53,973 nt of DNA, from positions 1 to 53,973 of the forward strand of contig CAZYMU010000019.1 of the NCBI GenBank assembly GCA_964648465.1, read 5' to 3'. Each line of letters begins with the position of its first letter. Position 1 is the first letter of the stretch. This stretch comes from Aminicenans sp964648465 (GTDB taxonomy: Bacteria > Acidobacteriota > Aminicenantia > Aminicenantales > Aminicenantaceae). A program made the position numbers and the translations under genes. The notes below the pieces were generated by a model that searched no databases, was not told where the DNA came from, and was given only the letters and a program-made list of their open reading frames with translations. Positions 7,756-16,070 of the stretch are shown piece by piece.

Positions 7756-8715
7756 TTAGACTCCCAAGTTTTTTTGCTTTTCAACATCTTCAATCGTTTT
7801 AGGCTTTTGTTTACCTATCAGCCTGTATCCATCTGCTGTGATAACAAAATTTTCTTCGTTCCTGATACCTCCAAAATCTTTATATGCTTCAAGCTTTTCA
7901 TAATTTATGAAATCTACAAAACGTTTTTCAGCTCTCCACATATCAATTAATGAAGGCACCAAATAGATTCCCGGTTCAATTGTAAGTACCATTCCCGGTA
8001 CTAACGGTTTTGCTAGGCGTAATGATTTTATTCCAAACTGTGTACTTTTTGGTTTTCCTTCGTACCCCACATACACTTCTCCCAGGTTCTCCATATCATG
8101 GACATCGAGCCCCATTTGATGGCCTAGTCCACATGGAAAGAACATGGCATGTGCGCCTAATTGTACAGCTTCTTCGGCATTACCCTTCATTAAATCCAGT
8201 TCTTTCAAGCCTTCAACAATTACCCGGCAAGATTCATAATAAATATTTTTAAATGGAAGCCTAGGAGTTAACATCTCAATCGATGCATTATGTGATGCCA
8301 AAACGATATTGTAAATCTCTTTCTGGCGTTCTGTAAATGTAGCACCTACGGGCATTGTACTTGATAAATCACCTGCGTATCCCAGGGCAGTTTCTGCACC
8401 GCAATCGAGAAGGAGCATATCGCCATCTTTCAATTGATTACCATGATAATGGTTATGCAGCGTTTCACCGTGTATTGTAGCAATTATGGGGAAGGAAATA
8501 TTGCCACCGGCTTTAACTGCAATCTCCAGTACTTTGGCAGCAATTTCCGATTCCATGATGCCGGGCTTTACCATTTGCATAGCAGCCACATGCATATCCA
8601 CGCTTGTATTTACTGCTTTTTCAATTTCTAAAAGCTCTTCATCAGATTTAATTTCACGTTGTGCAACAACAGCTTTGATTAGCTCAACAGACGCAGCATT
8701 CTGAGTTTCATTCAA
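7756..8715 (-). CDS. Aminopeptidase P-type M24 peptidase, N-terminal domain missing
   Basis: 319 aa covering the pita-bread catalytic domain only. Metal-binding blocks are present in order: LLLDCGAE, YAGDLSSTMP, GLGHQMGLDVHD, LTIEPGIYL and RNEENFVI, so the active site looks complete. Xaa-Pro aminopeptidases normally have about 150 more N-terminal residues (creatinase N domain). Here the start has no good ribosome binding site and lies about 85 bases from repeat copy 3. The gene has probably lost its 5' part and promoter. One base separates its stop from the DPP IV start, so loss of its promoter should affect both. Confidence 0.8.
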   Translation of the reverse strand: MNETQNAASVELIKAVVAQREIKSDEELLEIEKAVNTSVDMHVAAMQMVKPGIMESEIAAKVLEIAVKAGGNISFPIIATIHGETLHNHYHGNQLKDGDMLLLDCGAETALGYAGDLSSTMPVGATFTERQKEIYNIVLASHNASIEMLTPRLPFKNIYYESCRVIVEGLKELDLMKGNAEEAVQLGAHAMFFPCGLGHQMGLDVHDMENLGEVYVGYEGKPKSTQFGIKSLRLAKPLVPGMVLTIEPGIYLVPSLIDMWRAEKRFVDFINYEKLEAYKDFGGIRNEENFVITADGYRLIGKQKPKTIEDVEKQKNLGV

Positions 8716-8799
8716 TGATAAAGAACATCAATTAACTATGTCAACTATTATGATATTATTTGTACCAACTTTATTGGAATAGACTTGGTGTCTCTGTAT

Positions 8800-8945
8800 A
8801 ATTGCAGTTTGGCTGTGCCAGCCGATAGATTGTAAAATAAATGACCCAAATTCACCAATTATATTTGCGATTAGACCACCCATTTTGCCTAAAAATATCT
8901 ACTTGTAAGAAATTCGTTTGTTATTTTAATACAGAAGCTCTATTA
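8800..8945 (+). repeat. Dispersed repeat, copy 3 (type I, truncated)
   Basis: Head ATTGCAGTTTGGCTGTGCCAG, the shared block TTAGACCACCCATTTTGC and the type I start ATATCTACTTGTAAGAAATT are present. It breaks off at about 8945, exactly where an ornithine cyclodeaminase relic begins. Confidence 0.85.
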
Positions 8946-9170
8946 ATATGGAAGCCAATTCTCCTGTTTTCTGTTTGAATACCAATATAAGCTCAAAAGT
9001 ATTGGGAAGATTCAACTTATAGTTTTCATAGCTTCCAGAAGCAATTTTTACAACGTAATACTCATCGCCCTTGATGTAGCCATATTTGATGTGCATATCG
9101 CCAGGAGGGTCTTAAAAAATGAGCTTTTTACCATCTAAAGTGATAAATGGATCAAATTCCTCTTTTTCCG
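8938..9170 (-). pseudogene. Ornithine cyclodeaminase/mu-crystallin family relic
   Basis: On the minus strand the frame reads DPPGDMHIKYGYIKGDEYYV then VKIASGSYENYKLNLP and LVFKQKTGELASIL. This is the N-terminal strand-helix pattern of ornithine cyclodeaminase-like proteins, where the lysine in VKIASG is conserved. An in-frame TAA at 9112-9114 falls just before DPPGD, after an upstream piece EEFDPFITLDGKKLIF that belongs to the same protein. The gene is therefore broken by a nonsense change and cut short by repeat copy 3. The dehydrogenase domain is absent. Confidence 0.65.
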
Positions 9171-9229
9171 TTCAAGAGAAAAGAAATATTAAAATATTTT
9201 AATATTTTATTAATTTATATTTAACAATT

Positions 9230-9241
9230 ATCTGGTATAAT
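9230..9241 (+). promoter_or_regulatory. Extended -10 promoter for the beta-barrel gene
   Basis: TATAAT at 9236-9241 preceded by TG one base away (CTGGTATAAT), an extended -10 element. The upstream sequence is very AT-rich with no good -35. Distance to the GTG start at 9317 leaves a leader of about 70 bases. Confidence 0.5.
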
Positions 9242-9316
9242 ATTTTTCTACTTTGTCTCAATGAAAATAAATGACTGATTATCATTTCATAAAGACTTGA
9301 AGTGAGGAGATGTTCT

Positions 9317-10627
9317 GTGACGAGAAAAACCAGGCTAATCACTTTAATACTAATCATGAGCAGTTTAGCTTTTGTACCAAAAATCTATTCGGAATCCAGC
9401 CGGAAAATTATGGATGAATTGAAAGAAAATATGGATGAATTGAAAGAAAACGCGCCTAAAGTTTTTCTTGACTGTTGGCGGTGTGATAGAAATTATATCC
9501 GGAAAGAAATATCCTATGTGAATTTTGTCCGTGATAGGACAGATGCTGATATCCATATCCTTGTTACAGATGAACATACCGGAAGCGGTGGGAATAAATA
9601 CACCTTGACATTTATAGGAAGGAATCAATTTGAGGACATGAAAAATACTTTAACCTATTCTTCAAACGAAACTGAAACCAGGGATGAAATCCGGGAAGGA
9701 ATGCTTGAAATCATAAAAAAAGGTCTTTTTCCCTTTCTTATGAAAACTCCCATAGCAGATCTTCTTTCCATCCAAAGCAAATTGGAACTTGAGCCAACTG
9801 CAGTCAAAGATAACTGGGATTTTTGGGTGTTTAATATCCGGGTTGGCGGAGAATTTGATGAAGAAGCAAGCCAACAAACAACACAACTCAGCTTGGACCT
9901 TTCTGCAAACAGAGTTACCCCTGAGTGGAAAATTCAATTAGGACTTTCCGGCGATTATGAAGAAGATAATTATGACTATGAAGACTACTCAATTAAAAGC
10001 ATTTCCGAAGAGAAAGACTTAAGAGGGCTTTTTGCAAAAAGCCTAAGTGAACACTGGTCAGTAGGAAGCTGGATTGAAGCTTCTTCCTCTACTTACAGTA
10101 ATATAGATTCCCATTATATGGTTGCTCCTGCAGTGGAGTATAATTTTTTCCTTTATTCACAATCAACGCGAAGGCAGCTCCGCTGCTTGTACAGGGTGGG
10201 CTTTAATTTGGTGAATTATATAGAAAAGACTATCTTTGAAAAAACCAAAGAAAATCTCTTTAATGAGTCTCTAACTTTGACTTTAGAAATAAGGGAACCA
10301 TGGGGAAGTGTTTCAACTTCTCTAGAAGGATCTAATTATTTTCATGACATATCAAAAAATCGGTTTGAGCTTAGGGGGTTTCTTTCATTCAGAATTTTTA
10401 AGGGATTTTCTATAAACCTCAATGGAAGGTATGACAGTATCCGCGACCAGCTGTCACTTCCTATTGAAGGTGTTTCATTGGATGAGATCCTTCTACAGAG
10501 AAAGGAACTGGCTACCAATTTTGAGTATTCAATAGATATAGGATTTAGCTATACATTTGGTTCTGTTTACAGCAATGTTGTCAATCCGCGCTTCGGAGGA
10601 AGGTCAAGATACGGCAGGTACAGATAA
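9317..10627 (+). CDS. Predicted outer-membrane beta-barrel protein, 436 aa
   Basis: Start GTG 9317 is preferred because GAGGAG lies 6-7 bases upstream. A signal peptide (TLILIMSSLAFVPKIYS) precedes a soluble segment (about 30-170). Many amphipathic beta-strands then end in aromatic residues, closing with FEYSIDIGFSYTFGS, typical of a barrel. Residues near 31-44 are a perfect tandem duplication (MDELKEN twice, encoded by a 21-base repeat at 9410-9451 differing at one base). CWRC and EFxN-type segments suggest a disulphide in the soluble part. I do not recognise a named family; DUF481-like barrels are the nearest idea. It is monocistronic, with repeat copy 4 just downstream. Confidence 0.75.
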   Translation: MTRKTRLITLILIMSSLAFVPKIYSESSRKIMDELKENMDELKENAPKVFLDCWRCDRNYIRKEISYVNFVRDRTDADIHILVTDEHTGSGGNKYTLTFIGRNQFEDMKNTLTYSSNETETRDEIREGMLEIIKKGLFPFLMKTPIADLLSIQSKLELEPTAVKDNWDFWVFNIRVGGEFDEEASQQTTQLSLDLSANRVTPEWKIQLGLSGDYEEDNYDYEDYSIKSISEEKDLRGLFAKSLSEHWSVGSWIEASSSTYSNIDSHYMVAPAVEYNFFLYSQSTRRQLRCLYRVGFNLVNYIEKTIFEKTKENLFNESLTLTLEIREPWGSVSTSLEGSNYFHDISKNRFELRGFLSFRIFKGFSINLNGRYDSIRDQLSLPIEGVSLDEILLQRKELATNFEYSIDIGFSYTFGSVYSNVVNPRFGGRSRYGRYR

Positions 10628-10671
10628 ATAAATAACAAACTTGTTGCCAAAACAATATCGAAGGTATTCAG

Positions 10672-10925
10672 AATTGCAGCTTGTGCAGAATTGCAGCTTG
10701 GCTGTGCCAACCTATAGATTGCAATATAAATAGCCCAAATTCACCCCCTATATTTACGCTTAGACCACCCATTTTGCACGATTTTCGCCAGTTGATATCC
10801 TGGAATAAAAATATCAGAACACAATATATGCTAAGGTCAATTGCCAGAAGCATTATCGTTTTATTTATCTAATAGGAGTCCAGATAGTATTAGTTTTGAA
10901 GGTTGTTGTTTTCATCCTGTCAACA
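10672..10925 (+). repeat. Dispersed repeat, copy 4 (type II 3' module)
   Basis: The head is partly duplicated (GAATTGCAGCTTG at 10671 and again at 10688), followed by TTGGC-TGT-GCCAA, the shared GCTTAGACCACCCATTTTGC block, and a tail that differs from type I: GATATCCTGGAATAAAAATAT, CTAAGGTCAATTGCCAGAAG, ATAGGAGTCCAGATAGTATT. The last 90 or so bases are essentially identical to copy 5. It sits between two convergent genes. Confidence 0.85.
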
Positions 10926-10937
10926 ATTCCTCAACTT

Positions 10938-11414
10938 TCAATTGAGATTCCATAAAAAATAATTGAGGATTGCGGCAAAGCTTACCCAAAGGATGTAAGG
11001 AAGGAGTAAAAATGAGGCGATTTTTGAAATTTTGAAGGATTGTATAATGGTTAATAAGATGGCAGCCCATAGAACAATTATCTCGAAAAAGGCAAAAAGC
11101 GGCGATTTAAGGCCGAAGAATAGGATGGACCAGAGAACGTTCAATACAAGCTGGATAGAAAAGAAAATCAATGCTTTTTTTACCTTTTGTCCTGTCAAAC
11201 TTTTTTCCCACAGAAGATAGAGAGAGATTCCCATCAGTACAAACAAAGTTATCCAGACAGGAGAGAACAGCCAATTCGGGGGGTTGAAAGATGGCTTTGC
11301 GAGTGAAGCATACCAGGTGGGAATGGAAGGGGTTGTAAACAGGGAACCAAGAAAGCCAGCCAACTGGCAGATTAAGATACTGATTATAAGTCTGATCAAG
11401 CTTTTTTTGGTCAT
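10938..11414 (-). CDS. tspO: TspO/MBR family tryptophan-rich membrane protein
   Basis: 158 aa with five predicted membrane helices. Family hallmarks are WYASLAKPSFNPPNWLFSPV in the first loop, WSILFFGLKSPLFAF, and a C-terminal LPYILWVSFAAILNYFLWNLN-like helix. The start at 11414 follows AGGAGGA; a form 11 residues longer would overlap that site. TspO proteins bind porphyrins and other amphiphiles in the membrane and affect tetrapyrrole turnover and stress responses. The neighbour downstream of its start is the MsrBA gene on the same strand, so an oxidative-stress theme is possible. Confidence 0.93.
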   Translation of the reverse strand: MTKKSLIRLIISILICQLAGFLGSLFTTPSIPTWYASLAKPSFNPPNWLFSPVWITLFVLMGISLYLLWEKSLTGQKVKKALIFFSIQLVLNVLWSILFFGLKSPLFAFFEIIVLWAAILLTIIQSFKISKIASFLLLPYILWVSFAAILNYFLWNLN

Positions 11415-11469
11415 TTTGTCCTCCTGAAGGCATCGACCAAATCCCAATCTAAAAGTTCTTTAAACACTT

Positions 11470-12513
11470 TTAGCGTTTTTCGTAATATTTCTGGTGGTAT
11501 TCCTCGGCTTTGTAGAATTCAGATGCGGGGACGATTTGGGTGGCAATAGGCTTTTTAAACCGGCCTGAACTCTCGAGCTTGTTGACAATTTTTTCAGCAG
11601 ATTCCTTTTGACTGTCGTTGTTGTAAAAAATAGTGCTCTTATACTGGGTGCCGATGTCAGGTCCCTGGCGGTTGATCTGGGTTGGATCATGGATTTTAAA
11701 GAAAAATTCCAGGAGCTCTTCGTAACTGATCTTATTTGGGTCGAAGGTGATCTTCACGGCCTCGGCGTGTCCGGTCTTATCGGAGCAGACCTTCCTGTAA
11801 GTCGGGTTTTTTGTGTGACCTCCAGTGTAGCCAACAACAGTCGAGATAACACCTGGAAGTAAACTGAATTTTTGCTCGACTCCCCAGAAGCAGCCTGCAG
11901 CAAAGATTGCGGTCTCAACTTTTAGGGATTTTTTATCCTTTTCATCAGTTCTATCTTCAGGATTTGATTCGGCGCGTTGTTGAGAATCAGCCGGCTTAAA
12001 ATCCAGACTGACTGAATTAATGCAGTAATGCTTGCCTGGGGGGCCTGGACCGTCATCAAAGACATGTCCGAGATGAGCTCCGCAGACCGCGCATCTCGTT
12101 TCGATTCTGTGCATGAAATGGGAATAATCATCTAAATAGTCAATATGATTTTCATTCACAGGAGCAGTGAAGCTCGGCCAACCCGTGCCCTGTTCGTATT
12201 TGGCTTCCGAGCTGAACAGGGGGGTGCCGCATCCAGCGCAGACGTATATTCCTTTCTCATAATGGTCGTTGTATTTGCCTTTAAAAGATCGTTCTGTACT
12301 GCGTTTCCTCATTACACGGTATTGCTCAGGCGACAAGATCTTTTTCCATTCTTTATCTGTTTTGATTACCTTTTTGATCATTGTTTCTTCTCCCTTATTA
12401 AACTCGTCGGCTGTTGATTCCTGTTTGAACGAAGGCTTAAGACTTAGGTAGCAAATTAAGACGACAAGAACCGTGAGGGCAAAGATAATTTTTCGCTTTA
12501 TTGAATCTCCCAT
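11470..12513 (-). CDS. msrAB: Membrane-tethered fused methionine sulfoxide reductase MsrB-MsrA
   Basis: 347 aa from the ATG at 12513, preceded by AGGGGAA. Residues 7-25 form a signal or anchor helix, placing the enzyme in the periplasm. The MsrB domain (about 50-175) has zinc cysteines C92, C95, C141 and C144 and catalytic C164 in HYCINSVS. After a charged linker the MsrA domain (about 198-347) has GCFWG with catalytic C208. It reduces both R- and S-methionine sulfoxide in envelope proteins. Electron supply from a periplasmic Trx-like partner is needed but none is encoded next to it. Confidence 0.95.
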   Translation of the reverse strand: MGDSIKRKIIFALTVLVVLICYLSLKPSFKQESTADEFNKGEETMIKKVIKTDKEWKKILSPEQYRVMRKRSTERSFKGKYNDHYEKGIYVCAGCGTPLFSSEAKYEQGTGWPSFTAPVNENHIDYLDDYSHFMHRIETRCAVCGAHLGHVFDDGPGPPGKHYCINSVSLDFKPADSQQRAESNPEDRTDEKDKKSLKVETAIFAAGCFWGVEQKFSLLPGVISTVVGYTGGHTKNPTYRKVCSDKTGHAEAVKITFDPNKISYEELLEFFFKIHDPTQINRQGPDIGTQYKSTIFYNNDSQKESAEKIVNKLESSGRFKKPIATQIVPASEFYKAEEYHQKYYEKR

Positions 12514-12563
12514 ATTCTTTATTCCCCTAAAATTATTGTAATTTATTTTGATGGGGAAGTCCA

Positions 12564-12613
12564 CCAAACAGGAAAAATGAAATGAATGATGATTTGTTTG
12601 TAGAGATTACGGC
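12564..12613 (+). pseudogene. Short relic of a lipoprotein coding sequence
   Basis: This stretch matches 25494-25543 inside the lipoprotein gene at 25346-25777 at nearly every base apart from a 5-base insertion. It still encodes MNDDLFVEITA before a stop. It lies upstream of the sigma-54 promoter region and is probably the residue of a paralogue deleted from here. Confidence 0.5.
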
Positions 12614-12646
12614 TATAAATTTTTAGTGGGATTTCTATACGAATTC

Positions 12647-12681
12647 CTACAAAATTGTAGCCATTCCTACAATAATGTAGG
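12647..12681 (+). promoter_or_regulatory. Two phased palindromes, likely activator (UAS) sites
   Basis: CTACA-AAAT-TGTAG at 12647-12660 and CTACA-ATAA-TGTAG at 12667-12680 share the pattern CTACA-N4-TGTAG. Their centres are 20 bases apart, two helical turns, so bound dimers would face the same side. They lie about 80-115 bases upstream of the predicted sigma-54 start site, the usual position for NtrC-type enhancers. The NtrC-type gene at 16071-17423 is the obvious candidate binder (inference). Confidence 0.7.
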
Positions 12682-12734
12682 ATTTCTCATAACGTTCATA
12701 ATTTTATTTCCTTTATTTTCAACAATATATAACT

Positions 12735-12750
12735 TGGCACGTGTTTTGCA
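12735..12750 (+). promoter_or_regulatory. Sigma-54 (-24/-12) promoter
   Basis: TGGCACG-TGTT-TTGCA matches the RpoN consensus, with the invariant GG (12736-12737) and GC (12748-12749) exactly 12 bases apart. Transcription should begin near 12760, giving a leader of about 35 bases before the ATG at 12795. The operon it would drive ends with its own sigma-54 activator. Confidence 0.85.
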
Positions 12751-12794
12751 TTACAAATGACCTGATGAAACAAATTAAACGAAAGGAGGTTCCA

Positions 12795-13196
12795 ATGAAC
12801 ATCAGAAAAACAATCGTGCTGATGGGATCATTGATGATCCTTGGGGTGGGCTTAATTTTCGCCGGGGATACCACGCAGAAAGCGGCTCGAAATGTCGCAC
12901 AAAACATGGTACAATCAAGATTCCAAGTCCGCACCCTGTTTGTAGATGAAAACGGAGACGGAATCTGTGATTTTGCTAATGGTTTCCGTGATCACGACAA
13001 TGATGGGATCCCCAATGGCCAGGATAGTGACTGGGCCGGGCCCAAAGATGGTACGGGATACCAGGGAAGGAATGGAAACATGGCTTCCTCAAACAGGTTC
13101 AGGAACAAACACAATTTTCGCGGTAGTCAATTCGGCAGCGGCATATGCGATGGAACAGGTCATAAGGGCTTAGGCAACAGGCACGGCGGCAGATGA
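12795..13196 (+). CDS. Small secreted protein with Asp-rich Ca-binding-type loops
   Basis: 133 aa. ATG 12795 follows a strong GAAAGGAGGT; longer forms would start inside the sigma-54 promoter. A signal peptide (about 1-23) precedes an Arg/Gln-rich segment and two loops, DENGDGICD at 51-59 and DHDNDGIPNGQDSDW at 66-80. These resemble thrombospondin-type-3/EF-hand calcium loops. The C-terminal third is Gly/Asn/His/Arg-rich with SGICDGTGHKGLGNRHGGR. Only two cysteines (C58, C118) occur in the mature part. I have a memory of similar DGDGI..PNGQD small proteins in other phyla but no function. First gene of the sigma-54 operon, hence probably the most strongly induced product. Confidence 0.8.
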   Translation: MNIRKTIVLMGSLMILGVGLIFAGDTTQKAARNVAQNMVQSRFQVRTLFVDENGDGICDFANGFRDHDNDGIPNGQDSDWAGPKDGTGYQGRNGNMASSNRFRNKHNFRGSQFGSGICDGTGHKGLGNRHGGR

Positions 13197-13218
13197 GACA
13201 CAAAGAGGAGAGTTAAAC

Positions 13219-14391
13219 GTGAGAAGATACGCATTAATCCTGTTTTTTGTACTGCTGATCGGACCAAACCTGACTGCTGATACCCTTTCCCTGTCCTTTT
13301 TCCAGAACGCAACCAACAATCTCTTCCAAAACCGGTTTGCAGAATCAGACCAGCTCTCAACTTTTGGCATTCATGTGGATAAGAATATCTCCGAGTTCTC
13401 ACTGTTTACTGAAGGGAGCTATTCCTATCTTTTTGAAAATCCCAATCTCACATACTACACTCAAGATGTGGGGATTGACTACATTCATGCTCTTAATGAA
13501 AAATCCGCGTTTTATCTTTCGCTAACCGGACGTGGAGCTTTCTACCGGTCTGACTATTCTGATTTCAATTATCTCTCTGGAAATTTTTTTACAGCCTTCA
13601 AAACCTACCTCAGCCAGACATCCATTCTGAAATCCAACTATACGTTTGAGTACAAAAACTACAAGTCGTCTGTTTTTGATTCCGTCAGCCACTCCCTGAT
13701 GCTCTCTCTCGATAAATACTTTCAGACGAAAACCACTCTGAAGGGGGAGATGAGCTGGGGGTACAAAAACTTTTTACACCCTTATTTCTCAGAGGAGGAA
13801 GTTGTGGTCATGGAAACAAATTCTTCGTCTTCGGGGGGCAAAGGGCGGCACAATCCCTATAGAGGTGGACTGAAACAGTTCATCATACAAACCCAGAATG
13901 AGGGACAGGGAATCCAAGTGTTTTCTCTGTCGGGATTGATTGCCCAAGGCATGGGGAGTCGAGTGGGACTTCAGCTAACAGGCACAAAACAATGGAGACT
14001 TTCCGGAAAAAATCCGTTCACTTTCATAGAAGAGTTCTACGCTGTCGAAAATCCTTCCTATGATCGGTTTTCCTGGGAAGGTTTCAGGATTGGAACTCAA
14101 ATGACTGTGATTATACCCTGGAATATCCAATTGAAGTTGATGTATACTATGGATAATAAGGAATTCCCAGGGATTGAAAGCCTGAGCCTTGAAGGAGATT
14201 CTCTGGGAATATTGCGAAAGGACGAAAGAAAACAGTTCGAAGTGAGAGCCAAGAAGAACTTTTCGAAATTTTCTGTTTCTGTCTCCTATTTCTATGTAGA
14301 CAACGATTCCAACGACTCCTTGTTTGACTGGAACGGCCACTTTTTTTCCGCCGGGATTCAATGGAATATACCCTATGGAGAAAGAAAATGA
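13219..14391 (+). CDS. Predicted outer-membrane beta-barrel protein, 390 aa
   Basis: A GTG start with GAGGAG upstream, a signal peptide (about 1-20), then regularly alternating strands rich in aromatic residues (YSYLFENPNLTYY, FYLSLTGRGAFYRS) and the final strand FFSAGIQWNIPYGERK. No soluble domain is evident apart from a Gly/Ser-rich loop at about 195-215. It follows the small secreted protein by 22 bases and overlaps the next gene by ATGA, so the operon is tightly coupled. The likely role is an outer-membrane channel or anchor for the operon's secreted components (inference). No named family recognised. Confidence 0.75.
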   Translation: MRRYALILFFVLLIGPNLTADTLSLSFFQNATNNLFQNRFAESDQLSTFGIHVDKNISEFSLFTEGSYSYLFENPNLTYYTQDVGIDYIHALNEKSAFYLSLTGRGAFYRSDYSDFNYLSGNFFTAFKTYLSQTSILKSNYTFEYKNYKSSVFDSVSHSLMLSLDKYFQTKTTLKGEMSWGYKNFLHPYFSEEEVVVMETNSSSSGGKGRHNPYRGGLKQFIIQTQNEGQGIQVFSLSGLIAQGMGSRVGLQLTGTKQWRLSGKNPFTFIEEFYAVENPSYDRFSWEGFRIGTQMTVIIPWNIQLKLMYTMDNKEFPGIESLSLEGDSLGILRKDERKQFEVRAKKNFSKFSVSVSYFYVDNDSNDSLFDWNGHFFSAGIQWNIPYGERK

Positions 14392-14831
14392 AGCGTCTGT
14401 CTATATGGGGATTGTTCGTTGTTTTGATCTATGCAGCAGCTTTGTCCTTCGGACAAAAAAAAGAGCATTTTTACAACGTGGATAAGGAAATCACTGTCAA
14501 AGGCACCATTAAAGAAATCAAAATGGAGCCTCTCTACAAGAATACATCTCCTTTTCTCGTCATCATCCTTAAGGAAAACAAGACAAACAATATCTTCAAG
14601 GTCGAAATCAGCCCCGTATGGTTCTTTGACCATGATTTCCACCAGGGCGAATATCTTGTGGTCAAAGGGTCCTTCTACGCATCCGAAGAAAACGTCCGAA
14701 ATATCATTACACGGGAAGTCCAGTTCAGCGGCCAAACCCTTTTTCTTAGGGATCAGCACGGCTTTCCCAATTGGAGAGGAGGAAAGGGACAAACAAATAG
14801 GAAGGGGAAAAGAAAAAGGGACTTGTATTGA
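14388..14831 (+). CDS. Secreted OB-fold-like protein, 147 aa
   Basis: Start ATG 14388 overlaps the previous stop as ATGA and has GGAGAAAG upstream. Signal peptide (about 1-22), then KEITVKGTIKEIKMEP, a strand pair around FLVIILKENKTNNIFKVEIS, and GEYLVVKGSFYASEE, the five-strand pattern of periplasmic OB-fold domains. The tail is very basic and Gly-rich (about 120-147). It could bind an anionic ligand, metal or envelope polymer; no catalytic motif seen. Its stop overlaps the TTG start of the kinase gene. Confidence 0.65.
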   Translation: MKRLSIWGLFVVLIYAAALSFGQKKEHFYNVDKEITVKGTIKEIKMEPLYKNTSPFLVIILKENKTNNIFKVEISPVWFFDHDFHQGEYLVVKGSFYASEENVRNIITREVQFSGQTLFLRDQHGFPNWRGGKGQTNRKGKRKRDLY

Positions 14832-16069
14832 AAAAGAAGGCTATATTCTTATTTTTTTTCCTTCCCTTGATAGGGATTGTTATCCTTTTTTTTATCCTTT
14901 CAACAGTGAACCGGGCCTACATCAAAACCAAGGTCGAAGACCTGGTAAAAGAACAGCTCCGTTCCACGGCCGAAATTCTCAAGACCAACATATCCCATTA
15001 TTTGAGCGAAAACTATAAGGCAGACGAGATATTCGAGCTTTATTCCGGAGAAGAGAATATCTATTATATGGCCCTGTTGGACGATGAAAAGAACATATTA
15101 GGCTGGAAGTCTCAGTTCGAAGGGTATCTTCCCCTTTCTCGCAAAACCATCCAGGAAAAAGAATCGTGGGTCTTAGATTCACCGGCCGGCAAGATATTCA
15201 ACTTTTTTTCTTCTTTTACCGCACCCGATCAGAAAAATTACCATATTTATTTAGGATATTCCCTGGTTAATCTCGAAGAGATGATGGCCTATTCCCGAAG
15301 GAATTTCATTATTCTTTTTGCCGTAATCGTGGGTATAGGAATCGTTTTCTTTTTGGGTATTTATCAAACTCAAGCACACTACATGAAAAAAGAGAAGGAA
15401 ACCGAGAAGGAAAAGCGGGAGAAGGAGAGATTCCGTGAGATCTCCGCTTTTTCCTCAGGAATAGCCCATGAAATCAAAAATCCGCTGAACAGCCTGGCCC
15501 TTCTCATTGAGCTCTTACAAAAAAAATCCCCACAGGAACTCCGGGAGGACATTTCTCAAGGAAGAACAGAAATCCAAAAAATATCCAGGATCATTGATCT
15601 TTTCTCAGCCACGCTCAAACCACTGAACCTCCAGAGAGAGAGGTTTGTCCTTAAGTATCTTATCGAGGATATCTTTGAATCTTTGAAAAGGAGAGGTTCC
15701 TCTAAGTCATTGGACCTGCAGTATTTCGAAGACAAAGAGATCATTATAAATGCGGATAAGGGATTGATGAGCCAGGCCTTTCTCAACCTGCTGCAAAATT
15801 CCCTCGATGTTTCCGAAAAGGAAACGATTCGTGTTCAAGCCAAAGAACACCGAAAAAAAGTTTCCATAACCATCACAGACAACGGAAGAGGAATGTCTGA
15901 TGAAGAAAAGACGCACATTTTCGAACCTTTCTACTCCCATAAAAAGGAAGGCATGGGCATTGGCCTTTACCTGACAAAAAAAATCATCGAGGCCCACCAC
16001 GGAAGCATCACATTCGACAGCCGCATCGGGCAGGGGACCTCTTTTTCAATTCAGATTACGGGAGGTTGA
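14828..16069 (+). CDS. Sensor histidine kinase (membrane-bound, periplasmic sensor)
   Basis: 413 aa, TTG start overlapping the previous TGA. TM1 at about 4-24 and TM2 at about 159-179 enclose a periplasmic sensor of about 130 residues without recognisable domain. A Lys/Glu-rich signalling helix leads to the H-box GIAHEIKNPLN with phospho-acceptor His214. The ATPase domain has the N-box LLQNSLD and G-boxes DNGRGMSDEEK and GMGIGLYLTKKI. It resembles ZraS/NtrB-type kinases that pair with sigma-54 activators. It is followed two bases later by such a regulator, and probably senses a change in the envelope in which the operon's own products act. Confidence 0.92.
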   Translation: MKKKAIFLFFFLPLIGIVILFFILSTVNRAYIKTKVEDLVKEQLRSTAEILKTNISHYLSENYKADEIFELYSGEENIYYMALLDDEKNILGWKSQFEGYLPLSRKTIQEKESWVLDSPAGKIFNFFSSFTAPDQKNYHIYLGYSLVNLEEMMAYSRRNFIILFAVIVGIGIVFFLGIYQTQAHYMKKEKETEKEKREKERFREISAFSSGIAHEIKNPLNSLALLIELLQKKSPQELREDISQGRTEIQKISRIIDLFSATLKPLNLQRERFVLKYLIEDIFESLKRRGSSKSLDLQYFEDKEIIINADKGLMSQAFLNLLQNSLDVSEKETIRVQAKEHRKKVSITITDNGRGMSDEEKTHIFEPFYSHKKEGMGIGLYLTKKIIEAHHGSITFDSRIGQGTSFSIQITGG

Positions 16070-16070
16070 A

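Noticed and set aside
10668..10853. Minus-strand ORFs through the repeat copies reading LQSIGWHSQAAI (also 4007-4195)
   Set aside because: Stops interrupt the frame in other copies and the frame is not kept between copies, so the repeat looks non-coding.
12741..12794. Upstream start giving a longer form of the small secreted protein
   Set aside because: It would begin inside the sigma-54 promoter; the ATG at 12795 has a strong GGAGGT and restores a normal signal peptide.
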